Shown piece after piece: positions 59,228 to 64,000 of a stretch of 64,000 nucleotides of DNA; position 1 is the first letter of the stretch, and the number at the start of each line of letters is the position of its first letter. The stretch spans positions 136,501 through 200,500 of the forward strand of contig CANJKZ010000523.1 of assembly GCA_947471745.1 (NCBI GenBank), in the 5' to 3' direction. Source of the stretch: Closterium sp. Naga37s-1. Its lineage: Eukaryota > Streptophyta > Zygnematophyceae > Desmidiales > Closteriaceae. Below the pieces are notes generated by a model, which made no database searches, was not told where the DNA came from, and saw only the letters and a program-made list of their open reading frames with translations. Made by a program: the position numbers and the translations under genes.

Positions 59228-61780
59228 CTTGTAAGGCTGTCCACTTCCATGTGCTCCTGTTTAAGAAAAAACGGCAGAGTTCAATCAGTAAATATTCATA
59301 AACATCCGAACTTCAAGAAAACGATGCTAGCAGCCACATGAAACAGAAAACGGTTAACGGGCAAGGAGTTGAACTTACCTGAAAAAAAGTAATTGGTTGC
59401 TGTTACAGACCCGCATCACCGCCGTTGCTCTTGTTGCAGATCCGCATCTCCGCCGTTGCTCTTGGTGCAGATCCGCATCTCCGCCGTTGCTCTTGTTGCA
59501 GATCCGCATCTGCCTCCGCTCTCAAGCAACGTGATCCTTTGTTGCTGGAGGCGGGGGCAGGAAACAAAGGAAACCGATGCTAGAAGTTAGTAAACAGCAA
59601 ACAAATGAAAAATCGAAGGAAAGACAAATGCGAAACTGAAAACGAGCATGGAAACCAACGACGAGAAGACGAAACAGGCGGACGTCCATGGTTCACAGGC
59701 TGCAGCCATCAGAGGGAGGAGACACTCTGATCTACCCAACCCACACGATATTCTACCCAACAACCCGAGGAGGATCATCTAACGACTGCAGCACTGTGAA
59801 CCAGAGGGACGGTGGAAACGGCGATGAAACGAGTGGGCGATTGCGGGATGAAAACAATGATAAAACAAAAGCGAGAAAAGCATCGATATCGAAAAAAACA
59901 AGGAAATAGGGTCAAGGGAAGCAACACTTCCCGATCGTTGCAGGCAGCGGGATGAACGGCGGCAGCGGAATGAACGACGGCAGCAACTCGTCCAGCGCGC
60001 TCCACCCGCCAGCCACGGCGTCAGACCGCCAGTCTTGTCTGCTGCTGCTGATTCGTTGTCAGCTTCGTCAACTCGTTGAAACTCCTCGCTCCATTGACGT
60101 GACCCCGTATTCCTGAAAAGCAGGGAAGACACAAAGTGCTCGAAGTTAGTAAGCAGCTATAACGAGTAGAAAAACAAAGAAAAAACAAATGCGAGAAGCA
60201 AAAAGCGAAATTGAAAACGAGCATGGAAACCAACGACGAGAAAACGAAACAGGCGGACGTCCATGGTTCACAGGCTGCAGCCATCAAAGGGAGGAGACAC
60301 TCTGATCTACCCAACCCACACGCTATTCTACCCAACAACCCGAGGAGGATCATCTAGCGACTGCAGCACTGTGAACCAGAGGGACGGTGGAGACGGCGAT
60401 GAAACGAGTGGGCGATTGCGGGATGAAAACGAAATCGAAAACGAAACTGAAAAAGCAGGGAGAGACAAGGGAAGCAACACTTCCCGATAAGCGTTGGTGG
60501 CGTGAAGAGCGGAGGCAGCACCGCATCCAGCGAACCACACGGCGGCAGATCGCGTCCGGCCGCCCGCCATGGCTTGAAAAAACAGAGCAGCGGTCGGCGT
60601 GATGACAGGCGGCGGCAGCACGTCCGCCAGGCTTGAGAATGGAGAGCAGCACTTCGGGTTGTTCAACGGCTTGAAGATGGAGCAGCAGGACTTGAGGACG
60701 ACATTTGCTTTTGTACCTGCAAAGATACAAACAAACAAGAGTCAGAAATCAAGAAACAAGGGTATTCAACAGAAACAAGGACATTCGATGCGTGAAACCA
60801 AAAATATGTAGACATAACAACTCGATCCTTACCTATGGAGATCGAAGGGCGGGCTGGGCGGGGGGCGGTGTCGGGTTGGAGGCGAGTTGCTGGTTGGTGA
60901 TGGTGGCGATGGTGGCGATGGCGGTGGGCGATCTCCAAGGTCGTTTTAATGAAGCGTCTGACTGCGTCAGACCAGCTTGGAAGTGGAGAGAAGCTCTTGG
61001 GAAGCTCTTGGGAAGCTCTTACTCTTGGCTGCACGCAGCATCTCGATTGCAGATTCGTGTTTGGACTTGAGGACGACGAAGTGTTTCGTACCTGCAAAAT
61101 TGCAAACACAAAAAAGTCAGAACTCGGAGAACAGGATAAAAGAATTTCTGAAGCAATGGTATTCGAAAAGCGTCAAAGTAAAAACATGCACAGCTTCAAG
61201 CTTACCTATGGAGATCGAAGGGCGGGCTGGGCGGGGGGCGGTGTCGGGACGGAGGCGAGTTGCTGGTTGGTGATGGTGGCGATGGCGGTGGGCGATCTCC
61301 AGGGTCGTTGTAATGAAGCGCCTGACTGCGTCAGACCAGCATGGAAGTGGAGAGAAGCTCTTGGGAAGCTCTTGGGAAGCTCTTGCTCGTGGCTGCACGC
61401 AGCAACTCGATTGCAGATCCGAGTTTGGACTTGAGGACGACGAAGTGTTTTGTACCTGCGAAATTGCAAACACAACAAAGTCAGAACTCGGAGATAAAGA
61501 AAAAAGAATTTCTGAAGCAATGGTATTCGAAAAGCGTCCAAGTAAAAGCATGCACAGCTTCAAGCTTACATATGGAGATCGAAGGGCGGGCTGGGCGGGG
61601 GGCGGTGTCGGGATGGAGGCGAGTTGCTGGTTGGTGATGGTGGCGATGGTGGCGATGTCGGTGGGCGATCTCCAGGGTCGTCGTATTGAAGCTCATAGAT
61701 GAGATTGAAACTCGTTGAGAAGAAGCTCGTTCAAGACAATTGAACTCTGAAATTATGGATTAGAAGTTCACCAACTTTCA
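59228..61780 (-). other. Repeated exon-like locus, copy 2
   Basis: Counterpart of 30838-33545, nearly identical, with the same splice-like module borders (donors CTATGG/CTTAC at about 60832 and 61205, acceptors at about 61091 and 61455). One 30838-type module is missing: copy 1 has the GTGCTCCTGTTTAAG block twice, copy 2 once. The upstream region is not interrupted by the LTR element. Confidence 0.45.
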
Positions 61781-61810
61781 CTAACGGTATTATACTACCA
61801 GAACTTGGGG

Positions 61811-62546
61811 GTGGTGTGTCTAGATGCTGCTAGTTCTAAGGCTAAAATTGAACCCAAGTGACCCCCTCGGCTGCGGTGCCAGACTGCGGCTGTGTTTCGC
61901 GCGTGTTTTTGTGCCGCTCGTCTGAGCGGGCGATTTCGTCTCCCTGCTCTGTGGGTAGGTTCTCTGTGAGCAGCCTTTCAGCAAGGCGAGGATGAAGGAG
62001 AAGAGTGGTTGGGGCACTACAGTCAGAAAACAACAGTGACTAGAGGATTGCTGCAGTTCTGTGGAGAGTGGTGGATACCACCACCTGATGCCGGTCAGAT
62101 CAGGTGTTAGGGTAAACATATCGCATGCGATAAATAACCCGTTTTTTACGATCCTGAAATGAGGACCCGCGTGTTTGCGTGGCTTTGAAATGTACTGGCA
62201 GTTCACACCCACATGCTGCGCACTCTGGTCCACTGTAAAACTTGCACTACGCTTCGAAGCATCCTACCGACGTGAAAGTATTGCGTCTCAAAATTTTGCT
62301 ACGTTCCCAAATGCTCAAGGGCGGACCAGGTTGAGACTTTCGACGGCGCATCCCAACTCAGTGTCAGTGGTTTTTGGCGCTGTGCACAGCGACAAAAACG
62401 CGGGAAAGATGAGGCTGACTGTTGACGTGACAATCATGTCGCCAAAGGAAGCTTCGCCACGGAACTGTTGCAAGCGTGCGAAGTTGTCCACACTCCTGTT
62501 GGAACACTTGCTGACGACTGGACAAGCGACCCCAAATATCATCACC
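61811..62546. other. Shared segment, copy 2, with open frame
   Basis: Counterpart of 35060-35787. The frame open at 62175 encodes the same FGAVHSDKN region and runs on into the LINE insertion. Confidence 0.3.
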
Positions 62547-62560
62547 TGTGGTTCCGCGAA

Positions 62561-63610
62561 CATGAAGTCCCTTCATCGTGTCCTTCCCAACCGGCTCATC
62601 GTCCGCTCGTCGTTTGGAGATGGCACCTTTAACATAGGTGACCTCTGCGCGGTGCATGTCGTTGGGTCCTGGCTTGCAGGCCCCTTCTATACAGGTGCAG
62701 GGCTCGGCGCGCGGCTCGACATCCTACAGGACGGAGGCCTAAGTGTAGCTGACATCCGTCGCCGCCTCTACACTCAGCTTCCACTTGACCACGCCCCCCG
62801 CTGGATCCACGTCCTCCCAGTTCCTCCGCCTCTCATCCCTGACTTCTCCCATGATTTTCTACGCGAGCAACCCAGTCTAGAACGCGATGTCCTGTACTCG
62901 CGCTCTTCCTTCGGGTTCGCGTTTCAACTTTGCCGCAGACCGAGGGATTTGTTCACTCTGCACTGCCGCACCCACAGAGACTATCTCCCACATCTTCTAC
63001 GAGTGCGGGGTGGCCCCTGTAGTGATCTTTGCTCTCTCCTCCGTCGCTCGTCGTCACCTCCGCTGCTCTCCTCCTCCTGAACTCTTGCTCTTTCCACTCG
63101 CCTCTAGAACTGGCCAGGTGGCCCCCTGGAGCCTCTTGGTTGGAGCATCTGCAAAAGCCATTTGGAACGCGTGCTGTGAACACAAGTTACACGACTCACC
63201 CTCCTCCCGGTTTGAGATTCTCCAACTCATCCTAGCACAGTTCCTCATTGCGCTCAAAATCTTTCTCTGGCGACGGAAGAAACAATCAGTGAAAAAACAA
63301 CGACGCTCAGCCGCTCGTATCAAGCTGGCCACTCAATTTCGCTTCCTCGTTTTTTACCATGACGGCACCCCTTCCATTCGCCCTGACCTCCGCGCATCCT
63401 GGCTGCTCGATGACCCTTTTCGCCCCCCTTAGGCCTTCCTTTTTTTAGCATAGAGAGCTCCCCAGCCGTGCTGGCGGTTATCCGTAGGATATGGAGATAA
63501 CGTGTTTCCTACGTACGCCTTTGGGCGTTTGGTTTGTGTAGACCATATCTCTAGCTTCTCTATGCTTTGCTGTACATGGTTACGACCTTAATATAACCTT
63601 AACCTTAACT
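62561..63610 (+). mobile_element. 5'-truncated LINE (non-LTR retrotransposon), copy 2 only
   Basis: A 1,050-base insert lies between 14-base target duplications TGTGGTTCCGCGAA (62547-62560 and 63611-63624). Copy 1 has the single site. It carries the last part of a LINE ORF2: a DIRRRLYTQLP-type linker, then ICSLCTAAPTETISHIFYEC, the zinc-binding CxxC...HxxxxC motif found after the reverse transcriptase, then a Lys/Arg-rich tail ending at 63432. The linker and zinc motif are in different frames, so there is a frameshift near 62885. The 3' end is a short CCTTAA-type repeat instead of poly(A). The reverse transcriptase itself is absent. Confidence 0.88.
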
Positions 63611-64000
63611 TGTGGTTCCGCGAAGAAGTGACACGCTGGCTGAAAAAAGTTGCTGAGCTGTCCCGATAGGTACCGCCACATCAGCAATTTAGAGATACCT
63701 TTGACCTCCACGCACATCTGCTGTGCACACTGTGCCTGCGGTGGTTGCTTCCAGCAGAGATGCGGTTGCTGTATGAATTGAAGCCCGTTTGGTGACAGAC
63801 AAGTGCATACTCGTTTGAAACAGACGATGTGTGGATGCGGAACGGCTCATTATTCTTGCTGAATTTTCATATGGAAAAACAGATTTAGTGCAGTTTTGAT
63901 TCTCTGCACGGAAAATGACTATCGCGAGTCACCTTTGTAGCGAGTGGATTCTCATGAGTGGATGCGGGCGAGGGACGCTGAGCCACACGTACAATAGTTT
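63611..64000. other. Shared segment to window edge
   Basis: Counterpart of 35920-36309; the homology is still running at the last base. Confidence 0.7.

Larger units (their letters stand above)
42088..64000 (+). repeat. Segmental duplication, copy 2
   Basis: Direct repeat of 16.2-36.3 kb, continuing to the window edge. Differences from copy 1 are scattered substitutions, length changes in simple repeats, an extra 1.4 kb of pyrimidine minisatellite, two extra poly(A) retroposons, a LINE insertion, and absence of the LTR element and MITE. Confidence 0.97.

Noticed and set aside
62175..63080. 301-codon fusion gene across the LINE left border
   Set aside because: The frame only appears continuous because the insertion happens to join two open stretches; copy 1 shows the uninterrupted pre-insertion site.
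63580..63610. Telomere-like CCTTAA repeats
   Set aside because: Plant telomeres are CCCTAAA-type; this is a short tail directly before the LINE target duplication.

Overview
The window looks like nuclear DNA of a green plant lineage, most likely a GC-rich streptophyte (charophyte) alga. The evidence is large spliced genes with GT-AG introns, a single-domain AP2/ERF transcription factor, a plant-type short tRNase Z, a homologue of the plant meiotic factor PRD1, and very many trinucleotide and minisatellite tracts. No prokaryotic, plasmid or viral hallmark genes are visible. A zygnematophyte such as Closterium would fit the style, but I cannot prove the genus.

Layout. 1-2209 (minus): 5' four exons of a tRNase Z that runs off the left edge. 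2618-6181 (minus): a Gln-rich AP2/ERF protein. 6310-8700: intergenic, with a cluster of tRNA-derived (SINE-like) units at 7460-8190. 8709-18965 (plus): an eight-exon gene for a 2,948-residue protein I do not recognise ('gene A'). 19503-26903 (plus): a nine-exon PRD1 homologue, needed in plants to start meiotic recombination. 27.0-36.3 kb: 3' flank, then a dense stack of minisatellites, a poly(A) retroposon, a conserved small ORF with paired hairpins, and a minus-strand locus of tandemly repeated exon-like modules. This stretch also carries a young 1,481-bp LTR mini-retrotransposon and a small MITE-like insert. 39175-41632 (plus): a plastid-targeted-looking five-bladed beta-propeller (GH43/GH32-like) gene with a 44-residue alanine run.

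The main architectural event is a direct segmental duplication of about 26 kb. From 42088 to the end of the window the sequence repeats 16.2-36.3 kb in the same orientation. The second copy starts inside gene A, so it holds only the 3' part of that gene (and has lost a splice donor). It then carries a full-length PRD1 copy whose nine exons keep length and phase except for one nonsense codon, and then the same repeat and small-ORF landscape. The two copies archive later events: an LTR element and a MITE present only in copy 1, a 5'-truncated LINE only in copy 2, each with target-site duplications and an intact empty site in the partner. Divergence is patchy (about 3-4% by eye in PRD1 exon 1 and near 35 kb, about 0.5% in the 29-33.5 kb block), which suggests gene conversion.

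All exon coordinates were worked out by reading splice signals and checking that codon phase closes. For gene A (8,847 nt) and PRD1 (6,090 nt) the summed exons are exact multiples of three. No database search was possible.
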